A stretch of 64,000 nucleotides of DNA from Anaeramoeba ignava (Eukaryota; Metamonada; Anaeramoebidae): positions 197,501 through 261,500 of the forward strand of contig JAPDFW010000094.1 in NCBI GenBank assembly GCA_028826165.1. The letters are read 5' to 3'. Below are positions 21,856 to 34,800 of this stretch, in pieces. Made by a program: the position numbers and the translations under genes. The stretch's first letter is position 1. Each line of letters opens with the position of its first letter. The notes below the pieces were generated by a model. It did not search any database and had not been told where the DNA came from. It saw only the letters and a list, made by a program, of their open reading frames with translations.

Positions 21856-21983
21856 AACAAAACTTTTTTCTCATTTTTGATTTGATTTGATTTGATTTGA
21901 TTTGATTTGATTTGATTTTTTATTTTTTTGGATCAAAAAAAAAAAAATAATTAAAATTATCTTTCTTCGTTTTTTTTTCTTTC

Positions 21984-23564
21984 TTAAATATATCGATTTG
22001 AGTCAAAATCATAAGTTCGTTTGTTTCTTTGATAGTTTTCATAAGCTTCTATAATAAGAATACCAATAATTAACAAATTTCCCAAAACTTCAGGAATCAA
22101 AATGGGTAAAGAAATAAGCCAATAAGAAATACTTAATTTATTATCCCATTTACGCAAAAGCATGATTTCAACAGCAAAAAAAGTAGTACCAACAATTAAT
22201 TGAATGAAATTAAGTTGGTGAATTGAAGAATAATAAACATGAGAAGTTGTAGCTCTGTATAAACAAGCCATTGTAATTCCAATCACAGGAAGAAAGTCAC
22301 AAATAAAAAGAGGAATAAAACATTTAGTCCATGATAAATCAAAATTATAATCCACTTTCAAAGAAGCAAGAATCAAGAAAATGGAGAAGAAAATTGTATA
22401 AATTGGGAAGTAAATGATCAACGAAATTGTTGTGAAGGAAAAATAAAACGGATATCGTTTGTCTCGATATTGCTGAAGAATTTGAAGAGTAACTAGAGTG
22501 GAAATTAATATGGATAAAACAAAAAATGGAATAGCACAAACAAAAATAGGAGTATCTTTGAAAATGCCTTTTTGATCCAATTTTAAACCGCCAAATATTA
22601 AAGAAATCATAAAAATCACTGATCCAGCAGCAAGTGACCAAAACAAAAAAATATCCCGATCTCCATGTCCTTCTCCTTCAAGTATTTTGACTGATCCAAC
22701 CATTCCAAGATGGATGCAAGTGTAAAAAATTGGTAAAAATGCAACAACCCAAGAAATATCAATTTTATTTTCAAGTTTTAAAATTATTAAAATTAACGGA
22801 ACTGTCATTCCCAATATAAAAGCTAATCCCATAACAAATGGATTAAGTACAATTTTGTCTTTGAAATTTGACACTCTATTTTCAAAATCTATTTTTCGCT
22901 TGTGTTTTTCATACATTTTCTTTAATCCGTTTATTTTCATTGCTTGATTTTGAAATACTTTTCTTGGATCCTTTTCAATTTCTTCTGTAATTTTTTTCAG
23001 TTGATTTTCATCCACAATTTTAATATTTTGATCCTCAAAATCCAAATATTCATTTTGATATTCACTTTTTTTCTCATTTTGAATTTCATTCTTATTTTCA
23101 TTTTCATTTGAATTTTTTAAAAAATATTGACAAATTCCATTTGATCCTTCCATTTCAAAATGTTTTGCATCTCGATAATTTAATTTTAATTTTAAAAAAT
23201 CCAATTTATCTCGATATTTTTTTAACATTGGTTTCCAAAGTGACCAATCATTTGAAATTCTATTAAATTGATTATTTACACATGAACAAAATCCAAGTTG
23301 AAAAGGTTTATCAAGATATTGAAAAATTAAGAGCATCACTAAAAAAATTCATCAAAAAAAAAATTTTTTTAAATTTGAATTTTTCAATTTGAATTTTTTC
23401 TTCTTTTAAAACAAACATTCATCAGGAAAATTTTCAAAATAATTTTCTGAATTTGGATTTGGATTTAAATTTGAATTTTCTTCCAAATCTTTAAGTTCTT
23501 TTATTGTTTCTGGTTTTAACCAATCTAAATGAAATTCAAGAGTTAGATAAGTTTGAGGATTCAT
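21984..23564 (-). CDS. F-box protein fused to an eight-helix TMEM185-like membrane domain (copy 1)
   Basis: Exons 23564-23417 and 23338-21984 (phase 1) give 500 residues. The F-box spans the splice junction: NFPDE in exon 1 joins LMLLIFQYLDKPFQLGFC in exon 2, which supports the weak GTTTGT donor. After an asparagine/glutamate linker and a basic coiled stretch come about eight membrane helices. They occur in pairs, each with a (L.L/KVD)....W...F.PIF pattern (for example KIDISWVVAFLPIFY), as in the TMEM185 family. F-boxes recruit SCF ubiquitin ligases through SKP1, so an SCF adaptor anchored in a membrane is a reasonable inference. A related gene is at 42100. It shares a 228-base divergent spacer with the Kelch-BTB gene. 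Confidence 0.82.
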
Positions 23565-23792
23565 ATTTGATATTTGATATTGATATATTTTTTTAAAGAA
23601 AAGAAGAAAAAGAAAAGAAAAAAAATGAAATCTAATTTTAAAAAAAAAATAAATTGTTTTTTAATGTTTTAAAATGTTTTAAATGTTTTTAAAATGTTTT
23701 AAATTGCCGGAAATAATTTTAAAAAATGGAAAAAATTAAAATCATTTTTTTTTTCTCATCTTTTTCAATTTAAATTTCAATTTTAAAAAATA

Positions 23793-25430
23793 ATGGAATT
23801 AAAAGTGGAAATCAAACAAAATCCAAATACAAAAAATCATCCAGGAGCAAAATACGGACAATGTATGGGAATTTATAAAGAAAATATATATATATTTGGA
23901 GGAGTAACAATGCAAGGATATGACAATAGAATTTCTGCATATAACATGAAGAAAGATGAATGGATTGAATTAACAGAACAAAACACAGAGGAAAGACCAA
24001 CACCAAGATCTGGGCATATGGGGACTTATCATGACGAGAAAATGTATATTTTTGGAGGACTTCATCGACACTTATTTTTCAACGACCTTTATTGCTTCGA
24101 CATGAACAAGCACAGTTGGAAGAAAATGGAAACAAAGGGTGAAGCGCCTGAGACGCGCTCTCGATTTGGGTTTACTTACTTCGATTCAAAGCTGTTTATT
24201 TTTGGTGGATTTCATGAAACAAATTATGTCAACACTCTCTATTCATTGGATCTTTTGACAAGCACTTGGTCGAAATGTGAAACATCAGGCGACACTTTCG
24301 TTGAAAAGGGAGGCTTCTCTACAGCTCTCGCAGAAACAATGGCGCGGCTGTATTTGTTTGGAGGGGTTCGTTTCAGACAGCACGATAACGACCTCTTCGA
24401 ATTGGATTTGAAAATGTATTCAATCAAGAAAATTATTTGCAATGGAAATGTACAGCCTTGCCCGCGTAGAAATCATTCAGCGATTGTCTACGATCAACGG
24501 ATGTTTGTCTTTGGGGGAAAAACTCAAGATGATGTGCCTCTAAATGATATTTTTATGTTTGATTTTAAATCACTTACTTGGACTGAAATTATTTATGATT
24601 CTTCCTCTGTTGTTCCTAGAGTTGGCTTTGCTATGGATATTGATAAGCGGTTTAATTGCTGGATTTATGGCGGTTATAATTATACTTTTTTGGATGATCT
24701 TGTCTGTTTTAGTTTTCCTAATATTTTCAATGATTCTTTATTTATTGATTTAAAATCTTTATTTATTCGCCAAGAATTAACAAATGAAAATATCATTTCC
24801 AAGGAAGGCTCCAACATCGGTTTCCACTATGTTCTTGTTCACCATCGTCTCAAGAGTCATTTGATTCGCACAAATAAATCTTCTTCTAAATCCCAAATTG
24901 AAAAACTTAAATTGACAAGTCGTAATTATGACGAAAGTGTTTTGAAATGCTTTTTGGTGTATTTATATTCCGCTATTGTCGATCTTAAAATTTTGCGTAA
25001 TTCTTTGCAATCGCTTCAACAACTCGAAGCTTTGGCGCGGAAGTTCCATTGCGATCCTTTAGTGGAATATCTAGAATTTCAAACATTCCAAAATAATTTA
25101 TTTGAGTTCTTAATTCAAGATTTAAAAGAGCTCAAAAATCAAGAAGAAACAAAGGATTTTACGATTAAAATTCCCAATGAAAACAAGCATATTCGTGTTC
25201 ATTCTTTGATTTTGTTGGCTAGAAGTGAACTTTATAGAGGCATGTTAATTAGTGTTAATGATGAAAGTAAATCAGCTCCTGATTTTTCTGGAAGAAGTTT
25301 TAAATCAATTAAAAAAATTGTGAAATATTTTTATACTGGAAAAATCAAAGGATTAACTACTCAAATTCGTGAAGAACTTGAAGATGCAAGTGATTATTAT
25401 GGATTTTCAGATTCATTAAAATTGGATTAA
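23793..25430 (+). CDS. Kelch-repeat protein with two BTB domains (LZTR1-like)
   Basis: Intronless, 545 residues. Six Kelch blades cover residues 15-310, with the recurring YIFGG/LFIFGG end of each blade (YIFGGVTMQG, YIFGGLHR, FIFGGFHE, YLFGGVRF, FVFGGKTQ, WIYGGYNY). A degenerate first BTB-like/BACK segment follows (340-435), then a clearer BTB at 450-530: KDFTIKIPNENKHIRVHSL, then LARSELYRGMLISV. Kelch followed by two BTBs is the layout of LZTR1, a cullin-3 adaptor for RAS-family GTPases; orthology cannot be claimed. The last BTB resembles those in the RCC1-BTB and ankyrin-BTB genes here (SELYRGM), pointing to one local expanded family. The middle of the gene is noticeably less AT-rich than its neighbours. 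Confidence 0.88.
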   Translation: MELKVEIKQNPNTKNHPGAKYGQCMGIYKENIYIFGGVTMQGYDNRISAYNMKKDEWIELTEQNTEERPTPRSGHMGTYHDEKMYIFGGLHRHLFFNDLYCFDMNKHSWKKMETKGEAPETRSRFGFTYFDSKLFIFGGFHETNYVNTLYSLDLLTSTWSKCETSGDTFVEKGGFSTALAETMARLYLFGGVRFRQHDNDLFELDLKMYSIKKIICNGNVQPCPRRNHSAIVYDQRMFVFGGKTQDDVPLNDIFMFDFKSLTWTEIIYDSSSVVPRVGFAMDIDKRFNCWIYGGYNYTFLDDLVCFSFPNIFNDSLFIDLKSLFIRQELTNENIISKEGSNIGFHYVLVHHRLKSHLIRTNKSSSKSQIEKLKLTSRNYDESVLKCFLVYLYSAIVDLKILRNSLQSLQQLEALARKFHCDPLVEYLEFQTFQNNLFEFLIQDLKELKNQEETKDFTIKIPNENKHIRVHSLILLARSELYRGMLISVNDESKSAPDFSGRSFKSIKKIVKYFYTGKIKGLTTQIREELEDASDYYGFSDSLKLD

Positions 25431-25626
25431 ATTTTTAATTAAATTTTTAATTAAATTTTTAATTAAATTTTTAATTAAATTTTTATTTAAATTTTGGATC
25501 AAAAAGAGCAAAAAACAAAAAACAAAAACAAAAACAAAATTAATCAAGAAAATCCTTCTTTACAAAATGCATTCAATTTAGAAATCCTGATTGAATAAAA
25601 AATATTATTCTCTTTTTTTTTTAAAA

Positions 25627-28600
25627 TTAATTTTTTGAATTTTCATTTTGATTTGAATTTTCATTATTATTTTCATTATTATTTTCATTATTAATTTCAT
25701 TATCATCTTGGTCTAAATTAACTTCTTTAAGTTGAGAAGAAGAAAGAATTTGGGAAGTTTGTTGAGATAAACCATCAAGTTCTAAAAAGATTTTTAATTG
25801 AATTTTTAATTGGAATTTTTTAATTGAAATTTTAATTGGAATTTTTACCAAATTGAGTAAAATTAAATAATGAAGATGAATTTTTTCCATTTGGAAGTTT
25901 AAATTTAGAATCACGAAGTTGATTAAAAAAAGGATGAGCCAAAGCATCAGCAGAACTTATTCTTTTTGAAGGAGAATAAACTAATAATTTTGATAAAAGA
26001 TCAATTGCATCATTTTCAATATTTTTTGGTAAAATTTGTGAAATTGGTTGAGGTTTAATAATTGGAAAATCATTTTCTGGAAATTCTGGATTCATTTCAT
26101 TTAATTCTTCTTTTGTTGGTGATCCTAATACTTTCATAATTTCAATACTTTGTGAAATTTTATCTTTTCCTTTAAATAAGGTTTTATTAGTTAAAAGCTC
26201 TACAAGAATGCATCCGATTGACCATAAATCTATATATAATTTTATATATAATTTTATATATAATTTTATAAATAATTTTATATTTAATATTATAAATAAT
26301 TTTATAAATAATTTATATATAATTTTATATTTAATTTTATATTTAATTTTATATTTTATTTTATATTTAATTTTATATTTAATTTTATATATAATTTTAT
26401 ATTTAATTTTATATATAATTTTATAAATAATTTTATATTTAATTTTATATATAATTTTATAAATAATTTTATATTTAATTTTATATATAATTTTATAAAT
26501 AATTTTATAAATAATTTTATAAATAATTTAATAAATAATTTTATATTTAATTTTATATTTAATTTTATAAATAATTTTATAAATAATTTTATATTTAATA
26601 TTATAAATAATTTTATAAATAATTTATATATAATTTTTATATTTAATTTTATAAATAATTTTATAAATAATTTTATATATAATTTTATATTTAATATTAT
26701 ATTTAATTTTGTATTTAATTTTATAAATAATTTTATAATTAATTTTATAAATAATTTTATAAATAATTTTATATTTAATATTATAAATAATTTTATATTT
26801 AATTTTATATTTAATTTTATTAATAATTTTATAAATAATTTTATAAATAATTTTATATTTAATTTTATAAATAATTTTATATTTAATTTTATAAATAATT
26901 TTATAAATAATTTTATAAATAATTTTATAAATAATTTTATATTTAATTTTATAAATAATTTTATAAATAATTTTATATTTAATTTTATATATAATTTTAT
27001 ATTTAATTTTATATATAATTTTATATTTAATATTATAAATAATTTTATAAATAATTTTATAATTAATTTTATAAATAATTTTATAATTAATTTTATATAT
27101 AATTTAATATTTAATTTTATATTTAATTTTATATTTAATTTTATAAATAATTTTATATTTAATTTTATAAATAATTTTATATTTAATATTATAAATAATT
27201 TTTATATTTAATTTTATATTTAATTTTATAAATAATTTTATAAATAATTTTATAAATAATTTTATAAATAATTTTATAAATAATTTAATAAATAATTTTA
27301 TATTTAATTTTATATTTAATTTTATAATTAATTTTATAAATAATTTTATATTTTATTTTATAAATAATTTTATAAATAATTTTATAAATAATATTATAAA
27401 TAATATTATAATTAATTTTATATTTAATTTTATAAATAATTTTATAATTAATTTTATAAATAATTTTATAAATAATTTTATATTTAATATTATAAATAAT
27501 TTTATATTTAATTTTATATTTAATTTTATTAATAATTTTATAAATAATTTTATAAATAATTTTATATTTAATTTTATAAATAATTTTATATTTAATATTA
27601 TATTTAATTTTATAAATAATTTTATATTTAATTTTATATTTAATATTATATTTAATTTTATAAATAATATTATAATTAATTTTATAAATAATATTATAAT
27701 TAATTTTATAAATAATTTTATATTTAATATTATAAATAATTTTATATTTAATATTATATATAATTTTATATTTAATATTATATTTAATATTATAAATAAT
27801 TTTATAAATAATTTTATAAATAATTTTATATTTAATTTTATAAATAATTTTATAAATAATTTCTTTACCAATTTTAGTTGAATATTTTCTTGATCCAAAA
27901 ACTAATTCAGGAGCTCGATAAAATCTTGATCCAATATAATAAACACTAAACTCATCTTTTTCAATAAATTTTGCACTAAAAAAAATAAATAGAAAAAATA
28001 AACAGAAAAATTAAATAAGAAATGAAAAAAATAAACTAACCTTCCAAAATCACATAATTTTAATTCTCCATTTTCAGGATTTATTAATAAATTTTGAGGT
28101 TTAATATCTCTGTGACAAATTTCTAATTTATGTAAATAATTTGTAGCTCGAAATAATTGATAAATATAAAGCTAAATTAAAATTTAAATTAAAATTAAAA
28201 ATTAAAATTAAAATTAAAATTAAAAATTAAAAATTAAAATTAAAATTAAAATTAAAATTAAAATAAAAACAATACTTTTACAAACGAAATTGGAATTAAT
28301 TGATTTAGTTTTCGATATTTTTTAATTAAGAAAAAAATAGTTTGAGGAAAATAATCAAGAACTAAATTCAAAAAAATTTCTCTCTAAATTTAACAAACAA
28401 AAAAATTAAATTGTAAAATTTTCATTTGGAAAAAAATAACGTTAACAACTCAAAAAGTTGAAATATTTAGTTGATTTATAATAAAATTACGTTTGAAGAA
28501 GTTGTATAAAAATAATTTTGTAATTTAATTATGTTTGGATGATCGAGTTTTTTCATGATTTCAAGTTCCCGGTTCTTGAGAGTAAGTTTTGATAATTAAT

Positions 28601-28817
28601 TGAATTATGTTTTGTTTTTATTTTTTTATTTTGGTTCGTTTTTATTGCGAATGATGTTTTGAAAATTTACTTTGAATTTTGTATCTTGATGCACTTTTTT
28701 AATCACAATTTTTGCATTTGAATTTAATTGTTTTGCTAAATAAATTGTTGCAAAACTTCCTTTTTGAATGATTTTAATTGCTTTATATGTTGATTTTTGT
28801 TGTGAATTTGTTGTCAT
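25627..28817 (-). CDS. GSK3: Glycogen synthase kinase 3 homologue, 7 exons
   Basis: Exons 28817-28671, 28574-28491, 28383-28276, 28171-28041, 27975-27869, 26229-25849 and 25781-25627 join (phases 0,0,0,2,1,1) to 370 residues. Seen: catalytic lysine in VIKKV (K40), [21 protein letters not shown] (D135), CDFGSAK (D154), activation tyrosine in [12 protein letters not shown] (Y170), and the GSK3-specific [18 protein letters not shown] end. The three residues that hold a primed substrate's phosphate (R51, R134, K159) are kept. Odd: the glycine loop reads QKGSFA instead of GNGSFG, losing two of three glycines, and there is no N-terminal inhibitory serine motif. An acidic NEN tail ends the protein. 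Intron 5 is 1.6 kb of repeat. Confidence 0.93.
26230..27868. repeat. 1.6 kb GSK3 intron made of an ATAATTTTAT repeat
   Basis: Intron 5 of GSK3 is filled with 11-12 base units such as AAATAATTTTAT, ATTTAATTTTAT and ATATAATTTTAT. Unit types occur in irregular order with some longer repeated blocks. Confidence 0.92.
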
Positions 28818-28953
28818 TATTTTATTATTTTGATTTATTAAAAAAAAAAGTGAAAGAAAAAAAATGAAAAAATTTTTTGGAATGAAAAAAAATTTTTTTA
28901 TTTTGAAAGAAAAAAAAAAAAATTTTAAATTGAAATTTTTTTAAGTTGAAATT

Positions 28954-30597
28954 CTATTTTTTGCTAAAAGGTTTTCTTTGCATATTCTGTTTTGGTTGAT
29001 TTTTTCGAAAAGGCTTCTTCTTTTTCTTCTTCTTTTTCTTTTGTTGGTTCCGGTTTTGAGATTGATTTTGGTTTTTATTGATTTTTTCGTTTTGATTTTG
29101 ATTTGTTTTTTTTTCGTCTTTATTTTTTTGATCAGGTCTAAAACTTGATAACGGACGAATAAAATGAGGCGTAGAAAGTTCGACTTTGGGTTTTGCGACC
29201 TCTTTATTTGCAAGCATTGGGGGAACATATTTGCCAACTTTTTTGGGGATAATTTTCTCTTGAGAATTTTGGTTTTTGGGGGTATTTTCATTTTGGATTG
29301 AATTTTGATTTAGGGATAAAAAGTCGAAATTTTCTTTTGATAAAGTAAAAACTTGATCGAGTTGGTCTTTTGGCAGGGGTTTCCAATCAACCTTTCTTAT
29401 TGTATCAGCGGGGATTGTTTTTATTGCGAGACCATTATGGGAAAAGACTCTGAACTCGTTATCAACCTTCATTTGTGGGAACAAAACAGCGGTAAGTAAA
29501 AAATTGCTGCAATCAGACCATTTGGTAAGAACAGAGCACTCAGCCTTATTCTTGCGAATCAAACGGAAGTTCTCGATATCCCAGAAATGGATTTCGCCGC
29601 TCAGATTCCCGAACCCAGTAAAGACGGCGTATTTACCGTTTGGACTAAAACTGACACCGTTACAATGGATATTTCCAAAGTCATAAACTTGGTCGCATTT
29701 TTCGTCATATAAAAACGGTTTTCCAGGCATGAAACCGCTGATAACAATGAACTCGTGGCGTGTGGGATGGAACGCATAGTCATAAACGGGGCCCTCAAGA
29801 AGAGGCACATGAGCAAAAAACGAGCCGTTTGATTTTAGGAAAAAAAGTTTAGTCGATCCAAAATAGTTTTTATCTGTTTGATCGACACTAGAATTGGATC
29901 CGACCAGCAGGTATTCTTTGTCGTAACTCCACTTGACGTCGAGTTCGTCGACGGAGCCGAGCTGCTGCTGGTACAGGGCCTGAGAACGGGGATACTCACA
30001 AATGCGGAACATGGAAGACATTCCTTTCTGTTTTATAAAGAATAAAAGAAAATATTGTCCGAGTTTCTTTCCGCTCACAAACTCGAACGACGCGATACCC
30101 TTAACTCCCATTGTTTTGATCGGGTTCAGATGGATGTTTTCGGTTGTGAAGAAAATTATCTGATTATGATCCATTCTTGCACAAAGTTGCTCATCTTCAG
30201 TAAAAATAAAGTGTTTGCTTTTGTCGTTGAAGTTGATCTGCGTGAAACGTTGGACTTCCTTTCCTTTCTTAAGATCCCAAACGGCTATGTTCCCCTTCTT
30301 GTTTTGCTGGTGATCTGGTGTCATTTTTTCATATGTGATTAGGTAGTTATCTAGTGGTGAAAATTCCATTTTGTATGGCTTGGAAAATTGCTTTAATTCT
30401 TGCTCGGTTTTTCCTGTTATTATGTTCTTGATTTTGATTTCTAATTCGTCCAGTATTGCTATTTTCTCTCCTTTATTACTGTACTCAAAATTCGTCCCTT
30501 TTTCTTCTTTTTCTTGTTTTAATTCGAATGGGTTTGTGTATGTTATTGTTCCTGCTTTGCTTATTATTGTGATTTGTTGTTGTATTTTTTCTGTCAT
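28954..30597 (-). CDS. EIF2A: Eukaryotic translation initiation factor 2A (eIF2A)
   Basis: Intronless, 547 residues. A beta-propeller of WD-like blades covers residues 1-430; diagnostic stretches are NKKGNIAVWDLKKGKEVQRF, GPVYDYAFHPTRHEF followed by ISGFMPGKPFLYDEKC, and SFSPNGKYAVFTGFGNLSG then EIHFWD. The C-terminus is charged and basic (KKKKKKKKPFRK), as in other eIF2A proteins, where it binds mRNA and tRNA. The factor can deliver initiator tRNA in non-canonical initiation. The coding region is visibly richer in G and C than its surroundings, as for other long intronless frames here. The reverse strand carries only shadow frames. The start is followed upstream by four AAAAAATG-type promoter motifs. 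Confidence 0.95.
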   Translation of the reverse strand: MTEKIQQQITIISKAGTITYTNPFELKQEKEEKGTNFEYSNKGEKIAILDELEIKIKNIITGKTEQELKQFSKPYKMEFSPLDNYLITYEKMTPDHQQNKKGNIAVWDLKKGKEVQRFTQINFNDKSKHFIFTEDEQLCARMDHNQIIFFTTENIHLNPIKTMGVKGIASFEFVSGKKLGQYFLLFFIKQKGMSSMFRICEYPRSQALYQQQLGSVDELDVKWSYDKEYLLVGSNSSVDQTDKNYFGSTKLFFLKSNGSFFAHVPLLEGPVYDYAFHPTRHEFIVISGFMPGKPFLYDEKCDQVYDFGNIHCNGVSFSPNGKYAVFTGFGNLSGEIHFWDIENFRLIRKNKAECSVLTKWSDCSNFLLTAVLFPQMKVDNEFRVFSHNGLAIKTIPADTIRKVDWKPLPKDQLDQVFTLSKENFDFLSLNQNSIQNENTPKNQNSQEKIIPKKVGKYVPPMLANKEVAKPKVELSTPHFIRPLSSFRPDQKNKDEKKTNQNQNEKINKNQNQSQNRNQQKKKKKKKKKPFRKNQPKQNMQRKPFSKK

Positions 30598-30976
30598 TAT
30601 ATTTTAAAATTTTAAAATGAATGAAAAAATGAAAAAATGAAAAAATGAAAAAATTTTAATTTTAATTTTAATTTTAATTTTAATTTTAATTTTAATTTTA
30701 ATTTTAATTTTAATTTTAATTTTAATTTCAATTTTAATTTTAAATTTTAATTTTAATTTTAATTTTAGTTTTAAATCAATTATTTATTTGATTTCAATTT
30801 TAATTTTAAATTTTAATTTTGATTTTGATTTTAATTTTAAATCAATTATTTATTTGATTTCAATTTTCCAAAAAAAAATTTGTTCTTCTTTTTCATTTTC
30901 TTTGTTAAAAAAAAAGCTTAAATTTTATTAAAAAAAAATTTTTCTTTGGTTTTTTCTTGATTAAAATAAAATCAAT
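30598..30976. repeat. Intergenic TTTTAA array
   Basis: Between eIF2A and RNASEK. The first 60 bases hold the TTTTTCATTTTT cluster of eIF2A (minus strand); the rest is TTTTAA hexamers and two copies of ATCAATTATTTATTTGATTT. No gene seen. Confidence 0.8.
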
Positions 30977-31744
30977 TTAATATTTAAGAATGTCATCATC
31001 AAATTGATTATAATCAATATCTTCATTTACACGTCTTGGAACTCGCATATATTGATTTCTGTTTTTTCTTCTGATAAATTTAAATCTAATAAAACAACCA
31101 ACAAAAAATAAGAAATAAGCTATTCCACTTCCAAAAAGATAATAAGATAAATCTTTATTATCTTTTCCATTTAAACTTCCAATATTTCCTTGTTTATTAA
31201 AATAAAAGAGAATTCCAAGAAATGTCTAAAAAATAATTGAAATGGATTTTAATATTAATTTTAAAATGAATTTTAATATTAATTTTAAATTTTAATTTTA
31301 ATTTAAATTTGAATTTTAATTTTAATTTTAATTTTAATTTTAATTTTAATTTTAATTTTGATTTTAATTTTAATTTTAATTTTAATTTTAATTTTAATTT
31401 TAATTTTGATTTTAATTTTAATTATAATTTTAATTTTAATTTTAATTTTAATTTTAATTTTAATTTTAATTTTAATTTTAATTATAAATTTAATTTTAAT
31501 TTTAATTTTAATTTTAATTTTATAAATGAATTTTAATTTAATATTGATTTGAATTTAATATTGATTTTAATTTCAAAATAAATTTGTAATTTTTGTTAAA
31601 ATGGTTAAATTGAACTAAAATTTAAAATTAATTTTTTGTTTAGTTTCATTTTTAATTTGATACAAGCATAATTGTGCCCCAAAAACCAAGAACAATACAA
31701 CAAACTGCACATTTAAGACCTGGAACAATTACTTTTAAACCCAT
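30977..31744 (-). CDS. RNASEK: Ribonuclease kappa / V-ATPase accessory subunit, 2 exons
   Basis: Exons 31744-31664 and 31225-30977 (phase 0) give 109 residues. The N-terminus GLKCAVCCIVLGFWGTIMLT, joining FLGILFYFN across the intron, aligns with the RNASEK start (GPKLA..GIVLS.WGVIML..LGIFF). A second membrane helix (GSGIAYFLFFVGCFIRF) and a short basic tail with RRKNRNQYMRVP follow. RNASEK is a two-helix protein that associates with the V-ATPase Vo sector and is needed for endosomal acidification. The C-terminal acidic extension (about 18 residues) goes beyond the animal protein. Short length limits certainty, but the helix pattern and the WGVIML-like motif are distinctive. Confidence 0.8.
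31226..31663. repeat. RNASEK intron, TTTTAA array
   Basis: Mostly TTTTAA hexamers with a few TTTTGA units; the same word family as the intergenic array at 30660. Confidence 0.85.
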
Positions 31745-31873
31745 TTTATTTTTATAATTATAATTATTAAATGAAAAAAAATGAAAAAAATGAAAAAATG
31801 AAAAATTGAAAAATTTTTTTTTCTTTTTTTTTAATTTTTTTTTCTTTTTCTTTTGCTTTAAACAAATTTTAAT

Positions 31874-34800
31874 TCATTTAAATTGATTTGATTGCCTCGT
31901 CATTGTGATCCAAAACATAAAAACAGGAATCATTAATAACACTTGAGCAACCATTTCAATTGAAATAATCGATTCTTTCAAACCATATCTAAAAAAAAAA
32001 TCAAAATCAAATTTAAAATGAAAAATTATAATTGAAATTAATATCAATATCAAAATAAATATAAATATAAATATCAATATAAATATCAAAATCAAAATCA
32101 ATATCAATATAAATATCAATATCAATATCAATATCAATATCAATATCAATATCAATATCAATATAAATATCAATATCAATATAAATATCAATATCAATAT
32201 CAATATCAATATAAATATAAATATAAATATAAATATCAATATAAATATAAATATAAATATAAATATCAATATAAATATCAATATAAATATCAATAATATA
32301 AATATAAAATATGAAATATCAATATAAATATCAATATAAATATCAATATCAATATCAAAATATCAATATCAATATCAATATAAATATCAATATAAATATC
32401 AATATCAATATCAAAATAATATAAATATAAATATCAATATCAATATCAATATAAAATAAATATAAATATCAAATCAATATCAATATCAAAAAAATATAAA
32501 TATCAAAATCAATATAAATATCAATATCAATATAAATATAAATATCAAATCAATATGAAATAATATCAATATCAATATCAATATCAATATCAATATCAAT
32601 ATCAATATAAATATCAATATTAATATAAATATCAATATAAATATAAATATAAATATAAATACTAAATATCAATATCAATATCAATATAAATATCAATATA
32701 AATATCAATATCAATATAAATATAAATATCAATATAAATATAAATATAAATATAAATATAAAATATAAATATAAATATAAATATCAATATCAATATCAAT
32801 ATCAATATCAAATATCAATATCAATATCAATATCAAAATATCAATATCAATATAAATATCAATATCAATATCAATATAAAATATAAATATAAATATCAAA
32901 ATCAAAATCCCAAAGTAAATATAAAATCAAAAATCCAAAATATAAATATCAAAAATCAAAATCAATATCAATATAAATATCAAAATCAAAATCAAATATA
33001 AATATCAATATAAATATAAATATATAAATATAAATATAAATATAAAATATAAATATCAATATATAAATAAATATCAATATAAAATATGAAAATCGTATCA
33101 AATATCAATATCCCAAAATCAATAAATATAAATATAAAATATAAATATAAATAAAAATATAAAATATAAAATATAAATATATCAAAAATATAAATATAAA
33201 TATAAATAAAAATATCAATATCAATATAAAATATAAATATCAATATAAATAATAAAAATATAATAATATCAATATAAATATCAATATCAATATAAATATA
33301 AATATCAAAATCAATATAAATATAAATATCAATATCAATAAATCAATATCAATATCAAAATAAATATCAAATATAAAAAATATAAATATCAAAAAAATCA
33401 AAATAAATATCAATATCAATATCAAATATCATCAATATCAATATGAAATATAAATATCATAAAATCAATCAATATAAAATCAATATAAATATAAATATAA
33501 AATATAAATATAAATATCCTCCAATATCAATATCAAATATATAAATATCAAAAATATAAATATAAATATAAATATAAATAAAATTCTAAATATAAATATC
33601 AATATAAATATCAATATAAAATAATAATATCAATATCAATATCAATATCAATATAATATAAATATAAATATAAAATAATATCAATCAATATCAATATAAA
33701 TATCAATATCAATATCAATATCAAAATCAATATAAATATAAATATCAATATCAATATCCAATATCAAATATGTAAAATATAAATATAAATATAAATATAA
33801 ATATCAAGTAAATATAAATAATATAAAATATCAATATCAATATCAATATCAATATAAATATAAATATAAATATCAATATAAATATAAATATCAATATCAA
33901 TATAAAAATATAAATATAAATATCAATATCAAATATAAATATCAATATAAATATCAATATCAAAATCAATATAAATATCAATATCAATATCAAATATAAA
34001 TATCAAAATAAATAAAAATATCAAATCAATATCAATATCAATATAAATATCAAGTAAATATCAATATAAATATCAATATAAATATAAATATAAATATAAA
34101 TATAAATATAAATATATAAATATAAATATAAATATCATCATATAATTATAAATATCAAAATAGAATAAATATCAATATAAATAAATAAAAATATAAATAT
34201 AAATATCAATATCAATATCAAAATATAAATATGGAAATCCAAATATAAATATCAATATAAATATAAAATATCAATATAAATATCAATATCAATATCAATC
34301 AATATAAATATCAATATCAATATATAAATATAAATATAAATATAAATATAAATATAAATATATAAATATCAATATAAATATGAAAAATATCAATATAAAT
34401 ATCAAAATCAATAAATATCAATATAAATATCAAATATAAATATAAATATCAATATCAAAATCAATAAATATCAATATCAATAAATATAAATATAAATATA
34501 TCAATAAATATCAATATCAAAATATAAATATAAATATAAATATAAATATCAAATATAAATATCAATATAAATATCAATATATCAATCAATATCAAATATA
34601 AATATAAATATCAATATCAATATCAATATATCAATATAAATATAAATATCAATAAATATCAATATCAATATAAATATCAATATCAATATCAGCCATCAAT
34701 ATCAATATCAATATCAATATCAATATAAATATCAATATCAATATCAATATCAATATCAAATCAATATAAATATAAATATCAAAATATAAATATCAATATA

